DNA of 24,905 bases from the IMG/VR virus record IMGVR_UViG_3300007345_000258, positions 1 to 24,905 of that record. One strand, written 5' to 3'. Positions within the stretch are counted from its first letter, which is position 1; every line of letters begins with the position of its first letter. The translations under genes were made by a program, and so were the position numbers. This document shows positions 14,422 through 22,128 of this stretch, piece after piece. The stretch comes from a virus. Under the pieces are notes generated by a model that was not told the DNA's origin, did not search any database, and saw only the letters and a list, made by a program, of their open reading frames with translations.

Positions 14422-16299
14422 ATGGCACAACAAAACTTTAATGTAGGCACACCTAATGGAGATAATGGAGATTTTGTCCGTGATGCTTTTAACAAAATAG
14501 AAGACAACTTCACAGAACTTTATAACTACAATACTAATGTAGTTGATGTATATGCTCAATGGACATCAAATCTAAACTTCGTTGTTACTGCACAATCATT
14601 TCCAGTTGCTGGAGAATGGTATAGTATAGGAGGAGAATTCGGTTTAACTTTAGATGCAGCTGACCCAACCTTTGATAGGTTTGATTTATTTGTGGCTGAT
14701 ATAGATGGCTCAATTAAAAAAATTACAGGAACTCCAGCAGCATCTCCTGCTGAACCAAACTATGATTTCCAAACACAATATCCAATCAAATTTATTAGAG
14801 TACAGGCTGCAGCAACAGACCCAGGAGGATACTCAGGAGAAGCAGTATTTAATGAGGATTTAGGAGAACCAGGAGAATGGATATATACACCAGCCCCAAC
14901 AAATGTTGTAACTAGTGTTAGTACACATTCAGGGACTAAATCAGTTGAAGCTACAAACTGTGTAAATGACAAAGTAAAATTTAGCAAGAGTACAGCAGTA
15001 CCCACTTCAAATATAAATACCTTAACTTTCTGGATACTTCAAAAGGAAGCTTGGGACATCAAAGCAGTAATTTATGTAGACCTATATAATACTTTAGGGA
15101 TAGCTGAGGTACCACCAGAAAGAATTACTATTCGTAATGGACAATATGGATATAACCCTTTAAATACCAGTTGGCAAAAAATAACTCTTGACTTTGATAC
15201 AGTTGTTACATCAGGTTTTTCTGGTTTAACTAGTATCCCAACACAAGGTGTTAATTTATCAAGTATAGACAAGATTCAGATATTACCTTATAGAGGAGGA
15301 TTTGCTAATAATGGATATTTTATTGATGAAGTTGACTTACAATTTCATGAGGTCATTATTGCACCACCTTCACCGACTACTTCAGAACTTATAAATAATG
15401 GAACTGACGGAACTGACACTTATGTAGAATTAGGGGAATTGGGGGCAGTGGCTGTAAGTAATGATTATGTGGATTTACTTAACAAACCTACTTTAAGTTC
15501 TGATTTCACAAATGATGGAGCTGATAATACATCTACTTATGTTGAGCATGACGAATTAGGAGCAGCAGCCACATCAAATGACTATACTGACTTAGACAAT
15601 ACACCTTTACCATATTATAAAGGTCTTTATGTAAGTTTAGCAGCTTTAAATATTGCACATCCAACAGCTAATGCTGGGGACTACGCAAATGTAGACCCAG
15701 GAGTAGCAAGTGATGTAACAAGGTATATTTGGGATGCTGATGATAATATTTGGGTTCAAGCAACAGGAGCACTTGTAGTAAATACATCTGACTTAGCAAA
15801 TGATGGTGCAGATGGTACATCAACCTTTGTGGAAAATGATGAAATAGCAGCTGTGGCAAATAGTGGTAGTTATACTGACTTAATAAATGTCCCATTAGCT
15901 GTACAAACAGTTGAGTTGGCTGAGGTAACTATCTTACCAGCTGCTCTGTTAGACTTGCTTGCAACACCAGTTCTTTGTGTTGCAAAAGGAGGACCAAATA
16001 CAGTTATTAAGATTCTTGCAATTTCAGGATACATAACATACAATTCAGTAGCTTACGATTTCATAGAGAATCTAGAATTTAAGTATTCCACTAGTGGAGT
16101 TATTATTAATATAGGTACATTTGCTGATTGGAATGCTGTTGCAACAGGAGCCTTTGATATTGATAAGACAGGAGCTAGTGGTGGACCTTTAGGTATAGAT
16201 GAGAATGTAACAGTCTCAGTGCCAACAACAGATGCAACTGTGGGTGATAGTACAATAAAATTGTCTATCCTTTACACAATCCAAGATTTCACATTTTAA
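14422..16299 (+). CDS. Tail fibre protein with carbohydrate-binding-like domain and three repeats
   Basis: A 625-residue adsorption protein. Residues 1-36 are a docking segment common in Bacteroidota phage fibres (FNVGTPNGDNGDFVRDAFNK then NFTELY). Residues about 135-310 look like a jelly-roll carbohydrate-binding module (GYSGEAVFNEDLG, THSGTKSVEATN, KIQILPYRGG, YFIDEVDLQF). Three copies of a ~34-residue fibre repeat follow, at 322-355, 361-395 and 457-491 (consensus NDGADGTSTYVE-DELAAVA-S-DYTDL-N-P). A module of the type SLAALNIAHPTANAGDYA (404-449) sits between copies two and three. The last ~130 residues resemble the end of the 323-residue fibre encoded at 16979. The gene ends just before the TAAA repeat leader of the next fibre gene. 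Confidence 0.85.
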   Translation: MAQQNFNVGTPNGDNGDFVRDAFNKIEDNFTELYNYNTNVVDVYAQWTSNLNFVVTAQSFPVAGEWYSIGGEFGLTLDAADPTFDRFDLFVADIDGSIKKITGTPAASPAEPNYDFQTQYPIKFIRVQAAATDPGGYSGEAVFNEDLGEPGEWIYTPAPTNVVTSVSTHSGTKSVEATNCVNDKVKFSKSTAVPTSNINTLTFWILQKEAWDIKAVIYVDLYNTLGIAEVPPERITIRNGQYGYNPLNTSWQKITLDFDTVVTSGFSGLTSIPTQGVNLSSIDKIQILPYRGGFANNGYFIDEVDLQFHEVIIAPPSPTTSELINNGTDGTDTYVELGELGAVAVSNDYVDLLNKPTLSSDFTNDGADNTSTYVEHDELGAAATSNDYTDLDNTPLPYYKGLYVSLAALNIAHPTANAGDYANVDPGVASDVTRYIWDADDNIWVQATGALVVNTSDLANDGADGTSTFVENDEIAAVANSGSYTDLINVPLAVQTVELAEVTILPAALLDLLATPVLCVAKGGPNTVIKILAISGYITYNSVAYDFIENLEFKYSTSGVIINIGTFADWNAVATGAFDIDKTGASGGPLGIDENVTVSVPTTDATVGDSTIKLSILYTIQDFTF

Positions 16300-16452
16300 T
16301 AAATAAATAAATAAATAAATATTATGGAACAAAAAAATTTAAACATAGACCGATTTACGGATAAAGAAAAAGTAAAAGTAGAGTTAAACTTTAGAGACTT
16401 ATTTAGAAGAGTGAAAGGTCTTGAAGATGCACCAGATGGTGGAGGTGGTGAA
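16291..16452 (+). repeat. Fibre leader and docking-segment repeat, copy A
   Basis: This stretch spans the end of one fibre gene, a TAAA tandem repeat, and the first ~43 codons of the next. It matches 16950-17107 almost base for base. Differences are one TAAA unit and about five substitutions (for example GGAAC/GGCAC after the ATG and ACGG/ACTG). Identity includes non-coding sequence, so it reflects recent duplication or gene conversion. Confidence 0.9.
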
Positions 16453-16926
16453 TTACCTTATACTAGTTATAATGCAATAATCACTGCTGGAGGTTATGTT
16501 GAGGGTACTAGTGGTTTATTAATAGTTGGTAAAACATATTATATTGATTTTCTTGAAGTGGGGGATGATTTTGCTAATGTAGGGTATGTATCTGCAGGAA
16601 CAGCTTTTGTTGCTACAGGAACGACTCCAACAAATTGGACTAATGGAACTTATGTTCTTAATCTTACAGATTCAACTTTTGACCTTGTAGAATTATCTAA
16701 TAATACAGGAGAAATCATTACTGCTGCAGTAACCTACAATGAAGGGCAATTTATTAATACTACTGGCTCAATATTTTTAGAAGATAAAACACAGATATTT
16801 ATTACAATTATGGGGGTTAGTAATAATACAGGAACTGCAGCATATAGAAATGATAATGATTCTATATTATTTAGAAGTTTAGTAGCTGGAGTAAAATATT
16901 CACTTGAAGTAAGGGTTTATCCATAA
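16324..16926 (+). CDS. Short fibre protein with duplicated docking segment
   Basis: A 200-residue protein. Residues 1-36 (MEQKNLNIDRFTDKEKVKVE then LNFRDLFRRVKGLEDAP) are nearly identical to the start of the next fibre gene and are followed by a DGGGGE flexible linker. Residues about 60-110 hold a phage-fibre module (LIVGKTYYIDFLEVGDDFAN, then GTAFVATGTTPTNWTNGTYV). The rest is a beta-rich tip (FITIMGVSNNTGTAAYRNDN, then LEVRVYP). Its length is about a third of the neighbouring fibres. The leader before it is a TAAA tandem repeat. It probably trimerises on the same docking site as its paralogues and offers a different tip; this is inference. Confidence 0.8.
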   Translation: MEQKNLNIDRFTDKEKVKVELNFRDLFRRVKGLEDAPDGGGGELPYTSYNAIITAGGYVEGTSGLLIVGKTYYIDFLEVGDDFANVGYVSAGTAFVATGTTPTNWTNGTYVLNLTDSTFDLVELSNNTGEIITAAVTYNEGQFINTTGSIFLEDKTQIFITIMGVSNNTGTAAYRNDNDSILFRSLVAGVKYSLEVRVYP

Positions 16927-16949
16927 TAAAAAAAAATGAGAGAAGAAGG

Positions 16950-17107
16950 ACATTTTAATAAATAAATAAATAAAAATTATGGCACAAAAAAATTTAAACA
17001 TAGACCGATTTACTGATAAAGAAAAAGTAAAAGTAGAGTTAAACTTTAGAGACTTATTTAGAAGATTGAAAGGTCTTGAAGATGCACCAGATGGTGGAGG
17101 TGGAGAA
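16950..17107 (+). repeat. Fibre leader and docking-segment repeat, copy B
   Basis: This is the second copy of the segment at 16291-16452, again spanning a TAAA tandem repeat, a start codon and the docking coding region down to the poly-Gly linker. Just upstream, 16936-16965 reads as a nine-codon relic ATG frame that ends in the repeat, consistent with a joint left by duplication. Confidence 0.9.
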
Positions 17108-17950
17108 CCTGAAGGCTACACTACTTGGGGAACTACAATTGAGGGAGAAGAGTTATATGTATCAATAGGGGATTATAATGGAGCTGTTAATGGCACTACT
17201 ATTGAAATTGATGATGCTGGAAGTTCAGTAGATATATATGCTGATAATATAAATCTAAATGGTTCTGCTTTTATGAGAAAACCTGATTATTTTCAAGTAA
17301 GAGATTCTCCTGGAAGTGGATATAATCAACTTCATTGGAATAAATTAGAATTAAGTAGTGGATTTGGAGACCCTACTATATATACAACTAGTGGTTTTGA
17401 TTTATCAGGGAGATTAAATTTTAGTAAAGACAGTATTGTGTGTTCTCCTCAAATAATTCCTAGCACAGATGCTATGGGAACTTTTTTATTTCCAAATTTA
17501 GATGCTATAGCAACTGAAAAAACATTTGTTATGTCAGTAAATGGTGTAGATGCTGGAATTGATGGAAACGTAATAACAGGGTCTCAACAAGTTAAAGTAT
17601 CATTATCTGCTGCTCAAATAAAGGCATTAGGAACTACTCCAATAGATTTAATACCAGCACCAGGAGCAGGGAAGTATATTCGAGTAACAGGAATGGACTA
17701 TGACTATAATTACACTGCAGCCCCATTTGACGCTAACAGCTTTACTGTAGACTTTGATGGAGCAGGGGATAACATAATCTTTCCTGATTTGAATTTAGCT
17801 ACAACAGCTGATGACTGGGCTTTTGCTAGTCCAATTAATGAGCATAAGAATTTAGAGAATACTAAAGTAGTGGTCAATGGCACGGATTCAGTAGCAACTG
17901 GAGATGGCGTACTAACACTAAATGTAACTTATATGATAATGACTAGATAA
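16979..17950 (+). CDS. Tail fibre protein with duplicated docking segment
   Basis: A 323-residue fibre. Residues 1-36 are the duplicated docking segment, with a single conspicuous difference from the preceding fibre (FRRL for FRRV), then DGGGGEPEG. Residues 48-195 are a beta-rich shaft with short repeats (GTTIEIDDAGSSVDIYADNI, DLSGRLNFSKDS), ending in MSVNGVDAGIDG. The C-terminal domain (about 203-323) begins QQVKVSLSAAQIKALGTTPI and PAPGAGKYIRVTG, a common phage fibre-end domain. A divergent version seems to close the 625-residue fibre at 14422. It probably binds a host surface glycan or protein; the ligand cannot be read from sequence. Confidence 0.85.
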   Translation: MAQKNLNIDRFTDKEKVKVELNFRDLFRRLKGLEDAPDGGGGEPEGYTTWGTTIEGEELYVSIGDYNGAVNGTTIEIDDAGSSVDIYADNINLNGSAFMRKPDYFQVRDSPGSGYNQLHWNKLELSSGFGDPTIYTTSGFDLSGRLNFSKDSIVCSPQIIPSTDAMGTFLFPNLDAIATEKTFVMSVNGVDAGIDGNVITGSQQVKVSLSAAQIKALGTTPIDLIPAPGAGKYIRVTGMDYDYNYTAAPFDANSFTVDFDGAGDNIIFPDLNLATTADDWAFASPINEHKNLENTKVVVNGTDSVATGDGVLTLNVTYMIMTR

Positions 17951-18007
17951 TGAAAAAATTCTGGGACCACAAAAGCATAAATTGCTAACTATATAAAATA
18001 ATTAAAA

Positions 18008-19528
18008 ATGATGACATTAAGTCCAAAAGAAAGTATAAAGAAGAGTTTACAAAAGACAAGAGAAAATTTTATAGACCTTTTCAGAAGAGTCACAGCTCTT
18101 GAATCAGGAGGAGGAGGAGGAGGAGGAGCCTCAGTTATTGAAGTAACAAAAGCAGAGATAGATGTACTAATTGCCAATGGAGAATTAGTTGTTGGCTCTG
18201 CATATAAAATAAGTGGCGTAGACACTGCTTTGTATGGTGGAACTACAATTATGCTTCAAGCAGTTGAAACAGATGAGCTAAGCTTAGATGGAGTAGGAAT
18301 TTTTTACAATCCTAAATATGACGATACAGTAAGTGGATTCAATGTTTTTGATGATGCAGGAGTTTATATAGTAGGGGATAGAGTGCATTGGGGAGGTAAA
18401 ACTTGGGTAAACCTAAATGGGAATACTGGTATTCCACCTGATGTAAATTATGAATACGAACTTAGTGCAGATTGGACTGCACTTCCATTTGATGCAGTAG
18501 AATACAATGTAGCTTATGATGCTATTAAATACGATTATGAAAATGACTTAATTGTAGAACGAAATGAAAACAACTCAAATATAGTATCTTGTGATAGATT
18601 GACTGTTCAGCTTTATGGGAAAAGTCCTATCAGAGCCTTCATGTGGGGTAATAACCCAACTATCTTTGAAGACCTTTACATATATACTTATTATGGTAGA
18701 GCATATGGTTCATATACTCCTACTTTTTCTGCTGATATTTTTGGTATAGCGAATAATAGGATTATAAATTCTTTAAATGAAAATATTAATTTTAAAGGGC
18801 TTGCTTCTTATAATATAACAATGATTGAAAATAGTCAACAGGTTAGGTGTATATTTAAGACAGGGAGTTATCAAGTCAATATATCACTCTCAGGTAAAAG
18901 CCAACAGTTTGATTTAGTATTCGAGAATGGTTCATACCAAGAAGATATTATTTTAACGGACAATACTATTCAAAAGGATGTTAAAGCAGACAACAGTTCA
19001 CAAACACATTTAAGAATGAATAAAAGTGTTCAACAGAGCTTAACTCTTATAAATGCTGCACAAAGCTTTTGTTTATTTGATGATGGTTCACAATTTAATA
19101 CTAGTTTTACTGATTGTACCCAAGCTAATTGTCAATTTCTTTATGGAGGAGTACAACAGCAATGTGCATTTTCAGTTGGTAGCCATCAAAGGCATTGTAA
19201 ATTTATAGGTGAGAATGCAGAACAGAGAAGATTAACTTCTGCATTAGGGCATATACAAGAGAGAATTGTGTTTGAAGATTATTATAGTGAAAGATTAGCT
19301 TTGAATCCAACTGCAACAGAGGCAGATTTAATTTATAGTCCACGTATAATAACCAAACCATTCTTAGTAGCTGACTTACCTGATGGTATTACACCAAATC
19401 TCAGATATGTTGGAATGAAATGTTTTGTGACAGATGCAACTGCACCCACTTATGGGGCAACCATTGCTGGTGCTGGTGCTGTGTTTTCTCCTGTGATTTG
19501 GGATGGAAGTAATTGGATAGTGGGATAA
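18008..19528 (+). CDS. Fibre/spike protein with glutamine-ladder repeats
   Basis: A 506-residue protein. Residues 1-32 are a docking segment related to the two preceding fibres (ENFIDLFRRVTALES), followed by seven Gly (34-40). Residues 44-100 contain a fibre module (IANGELVVGSAYKISGVD). Residues about 276-420 are some 14 tandem units of 10-12 residues with a Gln in nearly the same place: Q278, 289, 300, 311, 322, 332, 342, 352, 362, 372, 383, 394, 406 and 417. Between the Gln residues the pattern alternates hydrophobic and polar residues, which points to a beta-solenoid with a Gln ladder. The C-terminus (VFSPVIWDGSNWIVG) is a typical fibre end. The start could also be the second Met. It may be a spike with a depolymerase or binding face, but no catalytic triad is recognisable. 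Confidence 0.85.
   Translation: MMTLSPKESIKKSLQKTRENFIDLFRRVTALESGGGGGGGASVIEVTKAEIDVLIANGELVVGSAYKISGVDTALYGGTTIMLQAVETDELSLDGVGIFYNPKYDDTVSGFNVFDDAGVYIVGDRVHWGGKTWVNLNGNTGIPPDVNYEYELSADWTALPFDAVEYNVAYDAIKYDYENDLIVERNENNSNIVSCDRLTVQLYGKSPIRAFMWGNNPTIFEDLYIYTYYGRAYGSYTPTFSADIFGIANNRIINSLNENINFKGLASYNITMIENSQQVRCIFKTGSYQVNISLSGKSQQFDLVFENGSYQEDIILTDNTIQKDVKADNSSQTHLRMNKSVQQSLTLINAAQSFCLFDDGSQFNTSFTDCTQANCQFLYGGVQQQCAFSVGSHQRHCKFIGENAEQRRLTSALGHIQERIVFEDYYSERLALNPTATEADLIYSPRIITKPFLVADLPDGITPNLRYVGMKCFVTDATAPTYGATIAGAGAVFSPVIWDGSNWIVG
18107..18127 (+). repeat. GGA triplet run encoding the poly-Gly linker
   Basis: Seven GGA codons in a row encode the Gly linker between docking segment and fibre body. 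Unit gain or loss would keep the frame and change linker length. Confidence 0.85.
18833..19267 (+). repeat. Coding region of the 10-12-residue Gln repeats
   Basis: This part of the fibre gene encodes about 14 degenerate repeats with spacing 11, 11, 11, 11, 10, 10, 10, 10, 10, 11, 11, 12 and 11 residues between the conserved glutamines. Consensus is roughly (S/T/A/V)-x-Q-x-x-hydrophobic-x-(F/L)-x-x-(G/N/S). The repeats are clear in protein but diverged in DNA, so they are old rather than a recent tandem expansion. Confidence 0.8.
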
Positions 19529-19529
19529 T

Positions 19530-20147
19530 ATGAAACTAAGAAATAAACTTTTTAGGAGAAAATCCTTTGCTTTATCTCGACAACCTATTTTCATACATAT
19601 ACCTAAAACTGGTGGAACAGCTTTAGAACATTGCTTTAAGCAAGCTGGATTAAGAATAAATAATTTATTACATACCCCAGCAAGATTTATTAAAGAACGT
19701 TTTCCTGATAATTATAAAGACCAATTTACTTTCACTATTGTCAGGAATCCTTATGCAAGATTTTTAAGTGCTTGCAGATATAATGGAGTAGATGATGAAA
19801 ACATTGAGGAGTTATCCTCCCAGATAAAGGGAGGAAATGTAGATTGGTGCAGTAATTTTAGTATACATCATTATGAACACTTTTTCACTCAGAAACATTT
19901 TATAACAGACTTTGATAATGAAACTATTATAGTAGATTACATAGGAAAGTTTGAAGACCTACAAAATGTAATAGATATTCTAAAAGAGAATGATGCTGAC
20001 ATCTCTAAGTATTTTGAGGTCAAAGCAAGTAAGTCCTCAGATTGGGAAAATATCTTAACACAAGAAACAAAAGACAATATCCAAAGTATTTATAGTGAAG
20101 ACTTTACATTATTTAATAACTTTTATAAGAAATATATTACAAATTAA
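19530..20147 (+). CDS. PAPS-dependent sulfotransferase family protein
   Basis: A 205-residue enzyme that should transfer sulfate from PAPS to a hydroxyl group, most likely on a carbohydrate. The 5'-phosphosulfate loop is FIHIPKTGGTAL (I24-P-K-T-G-G-T30), and the 3'-phosphate motif is FTIVRNPYARFLSACRY (R72, S80). Near the C-terminal third VDYIGKFEDLQNVIDIL is the usual third landmark of the family-2 type. H49 in LLHTPARF is a possible catalytic base. No membrane anchor is visible, unlike Golgi enzymes, so it is cytoplasmic or virion-packaged. It starts one base after the Gln-ladder fibre's stop, inside the fibre run. Likely targets are host surface polysaccharide or phage fibre glycans; neither is shown by sequence. 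Confidence 0.85.
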   Translation: MKLRNKLFRRKSFALSRQPIFIHIPKTGGTALEHCFKQAGLRINNLLHTPARFIKERFPDNYKDQFTFTIVRNPYARFLSACRYNGVDDENIEELSSQIKGGNVDWCSNFSIHHYEHFFTQKHFITDFDNETIIVDYIGKFEDLQNVIDILKENDADISKYFEVKASKSSDWENILTQETKDNIQSIYSEDFTLFNNFYKKYITN

Positions 20148-20160
20148 TAAAATATTAATT
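20142..20160 (+). other. AT-only inverted repeat upstream of the holin -7 element
   Basis: AATTAATA and TATTAATT form a perfect 8-bp inverted repeat with a 3-base A loop. It overlaps the sulfotransferase stop codon and ends one base before the -7 element at 20162. As RNA it would be a weak hairpin; as DNA it could be an operator. It has no T-run expected of an intrinsic terminator. Confidence 0.5.
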
Positions 20161-20161
20161 G

Positions 20162-20169
20162 TATCTTTG
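20162..20169 (+). promoter_or_regulatory. Candidate promoter -7 element (TATCTTTG) for the holin gene
   Basis: TATCTTTG matches TAnnTTTG in the 54-base gap before the holin-like gene, whose ATG lies 32 bases further on. No clear TTTG is found at -33. A perfect 10-base palindrome, TGCCTAGGCA at 20168-20177, overlaps the end of the element, and an AT inverted repeat lies just upstream, so the promoter may be controlled. Confidence 0.55.
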
Positions 20170-20201
20170 CCTAGGCAGAGTATTAAAATATAGAAATAAC
20201 G

Positions 20202-20768
20202 ATGAAGCAATATAACTTTTTTAACTTTTTTACTAATTTTAATTGGAAAAAAGCTTTAATTTTTCTTCCTGTACCATTATTAGCCCACCTTGAATCTGTG
20301 ATATACCCCTTAATTACTTTATTCATAGTCATCAACTTAGACTTACTAACAGGACTAGTATCTTATTTTTACAAGCTTCGTAAAGAAATAAGCAGACCAC
20401 TTATCTTAAATGATTATAGGTATGGTGTAGTATCAGGTGGCATAAGACAAACAATAATAAAATCATACCAATATGGTATGGCATTCATAGTTTTATTCAT
20501 AATAGAGATGATGGCATTTAAAGGCTCATACTCTTTTGAAGTACCATTAATTGGTATTCAAGCAAACCTAAGTCAATTCCTTTTGTGGGCTCTAGTTATG
20601 ATAGAGGTCAAGAGTATAGATGAAAACTTAAAAGGGGTTAGTGGTAAATCATTATTTGAGTCCATAGGACAAACTTTTCAATTTTTTAGAGACTTCGTCA
20701 ATAAAATCACTGGGAAAACACAAGACACCAGAGATTGGGAGGAATACCCTGATGACGAGGCTCGTTAA
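20202..20768 (+). CDS. Holin-like membrane protein
   Basis: A 188-residue membrane protein. Hydrophobic segments lie at about 18-52 (probably two passes around LAHLES), 90-106 and 122-136, followed by a charged cytoplasmic tail ending DWEEYPDDEAR. The order NLDLLTGLVSYFYKLRKEIS, then SGGIRQTIIKSYQYGMAF, then VMIEVKSIDENLKGVS follows the toxin-secretion/phage-lysis holin family (LC3/holin 4 type), with its 'D-TG', 'R-K' and 'E--SI-EN' landmarks. It would open the inner membrane at lysis. It has its own candidate promoter, which fits a need for timed expression. No endolysin is adjacent; the nearest candidate is the transpeptidase-like gene at 1913. Confidence 0.75.
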   Translation: MKQYNFFNFFTNFNWKKALIFLPVPLLAHLESVIYPLITLFIVINLDLLTGLVSYFYKLRKEISRPLILNDYRYGVVSGGIRQTIIKSYQYGMAFIVLFIIEMMAFKGSYSFEVPLIGIQANLSQFLLWALVMIEVKSIDENLKGVSGKSLFESIGQTFQFFRDFVNKITGKTQDTRDWEEYPDDEAR

Positions 20769-20782
20769 TTTCAAACAACTAT

Positions 20783-22102
20783 ATGATTAAAAAACAGATT
20801 ATTAATCACCTTCTAGCAAATGGTGGTAAACTGACATCAGAAGAAACTTGGCTATCAATAGCCAAAAGATATGGTATTGAACCAGCAGACCAAGAGAGGG
20901 CTGCAACAGATAAGAAATACAAAAACAAGACAATAGCAAGATTAGCTCAGAGATACTGGCAACAGTATTGCAAACAAGAGAACAAACTAAGCCTTGTCAG
21001 TCAAACCTTCAAAGGTGATAAATTAGCCTTTGAGACATTTAAAAAACAACAAAAACAAGCAGTCCCAATTGACTTTGATGACTTTGAGATAGAAAAACTC
21101 ACAACTAATCCCAATGGAGTTCCATGGATTAAGATGAAAAAGAAGGAGAACTTCTACTCAGAGGAACATCTTGCAAATCTAAAAGAGGTACTGACAAAAG
21201 AATTAGAACCTTTCAACTATAACCCAACTATATTTACAAATGGCAAAGCTCATTTTGTATATGGTGCTGACAAGCATATTGGGGCTCTCACTAAACTAGA
21301 TTCTATTTACAAGAACATATATGACAAAGATGTCATGAGAGAGAGGATAGTCTACGCTACTATCAGAAATATACAAGAAAGTGTAGCATTACATGGAGCA
21401 TTTGATTCTTTGTTCATTATGGACTTTGGAGATGCTCTTGATGGCTTTAATGCAAAAACTACTGGTGGTTTAAGAGGAACATCTTCTCACACACTACCTC
21501 AGCAGTTAAACAATAGGGAACAGCATGACTTCTATGTAGAGTTACATAGGGAATTGTTTGACATCATTATGGCTAATGATTTTGCAAGAGATGTTTATTT
21601 CATTGCAACAAGTAACTCAAATCATGGTGGAGACTTTGAATACGGAGCTATGAAGCACCTTGAGACCTACTTAGAGGTAAAGTATCCAGACATCAAAACT
21701 TATGTCTCCTACAACGCTTACAATCATTTTATATGGGAAGGACATGCTCTTGTTTTTGGACATGGAAAAGATGATGAAGATATGAAGAATGGACTACCTT
21801 TAGTCATTAATGATAAAGTAGCTTCTGTCTTATCTGATTACATCAGAGTGAACAAGTTAGATGACTACAATGTAAGTGTTATCAGTGGTGACTTACACCA
21901 ATCAGCTGATGGATATGCAAAGAATTTCAGATACAAAAAAGTACTGTCACAATATGGTAGTTCTAAATGGATGCACACCAACTTTGGTTCAGGGCAACCA
22001 GGATTATCTTCTGAAGTTTTTGTAGCTAATACAAGAAAAATATACAAGGATGAAGACTTCTTTGAAATAGAAGAAGAGTCAAACACAGGAATAACATTTT
22101 AA
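20783..22102 (+). CDS. Calcineurin-like metallophosphoesterase
   Basis: A 439-residue enzyme. The C-terminal two-thirds carry the five blocks of the calcineurin-like fold: ADKHIGAL (D163, H165), DFGDALDG (G216, D217), SNSNHGGD (N280, H281), FGHGKDDED (H327) and SGDLHQS (G369, D370, H372). Together these bind two metal ions, and substrates in the family range from DNA ends and cyclic nucleotides to phosphoproteins. Residues 1-70 look like a helical domain (ETWLSIAKRYGIEPADQERA, IARLAQRYWQQYC) that may bind DNA. It lies between holin and a short fibre gene. An SbcD-like nuclease role is possible, but no SbcC-like partner is in the window. Substrate unknown. Confidence 0.85.
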   Translation: MIKKQIINHLLANGGKLTSEETWLSIAKRYGIEPADQERAATDKKYKNKTIARLAQRYWQQYCKQENKLSLVSQTFKGDKLAFETFKKQQKQAVPIDFDDFEIEKLTTNPNGVPWIKMKKKENFYSEEHLANLKEVLTKELEPFNYNPTIFTNGKAHFVYGADKHIGALTKLDSIYKNIYDKDVMRERIVYATIRNIQESVALHGAFDSLFIMDFGDALDGFNAKTTGGLRGTSSHTLPQQLNNREQHDFYVELHRELFDIIMANDFARDVYFIATSNSNHGGDFEYGAMKHLETYLEVKYPDIKTYVSYNAYNHFIWEGHALVFGHGKDDEDMKNGLPLVINDKVASVLSDYIRVNKLDDYNVSVISGDLHQSADGYAKNFRYKKVLSQYGSSKWMHTNFGSGQPGLSSEVFVANTRKIYKDEDFFEIEEESNTGITF

Positions 22103-22128
22103 AGTACTTAACAGATAAATAAAAAATT

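Noticed and set aside
16087-16098. 12-base palindrome TCCACTAGTGGA
   Set aside because: Mid-coding in a fibre gene, no partner sites or promoter nearby.
16936-16965. Nine-codon ATG frame before fibre copy B
   Set aside because: Probably a remnant at the duplication joint rather than a gene.
17950-17988. 12-codon frame overlapping the stop of the 323-aa fibre (TAATG)
   Set aside because: Too short and without features; unlike the micro-ORF at 3270 it does not reach the next start codon.
14422-19528. Diversity-generating retroelement acting on the fibre genes
   Set aside because: No reverse transcriptase, template repeat or adenine-biased variable end is visible in the window; the repeats are at gene starts, not ends.
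19815-19835. GC-rich 7-bp inverted repeat (TCCTCCC / GGGAGGA) inside the sulfotransferase gene
   Set aside because: Short, in mid-gene and without a T-run; most likely chance.
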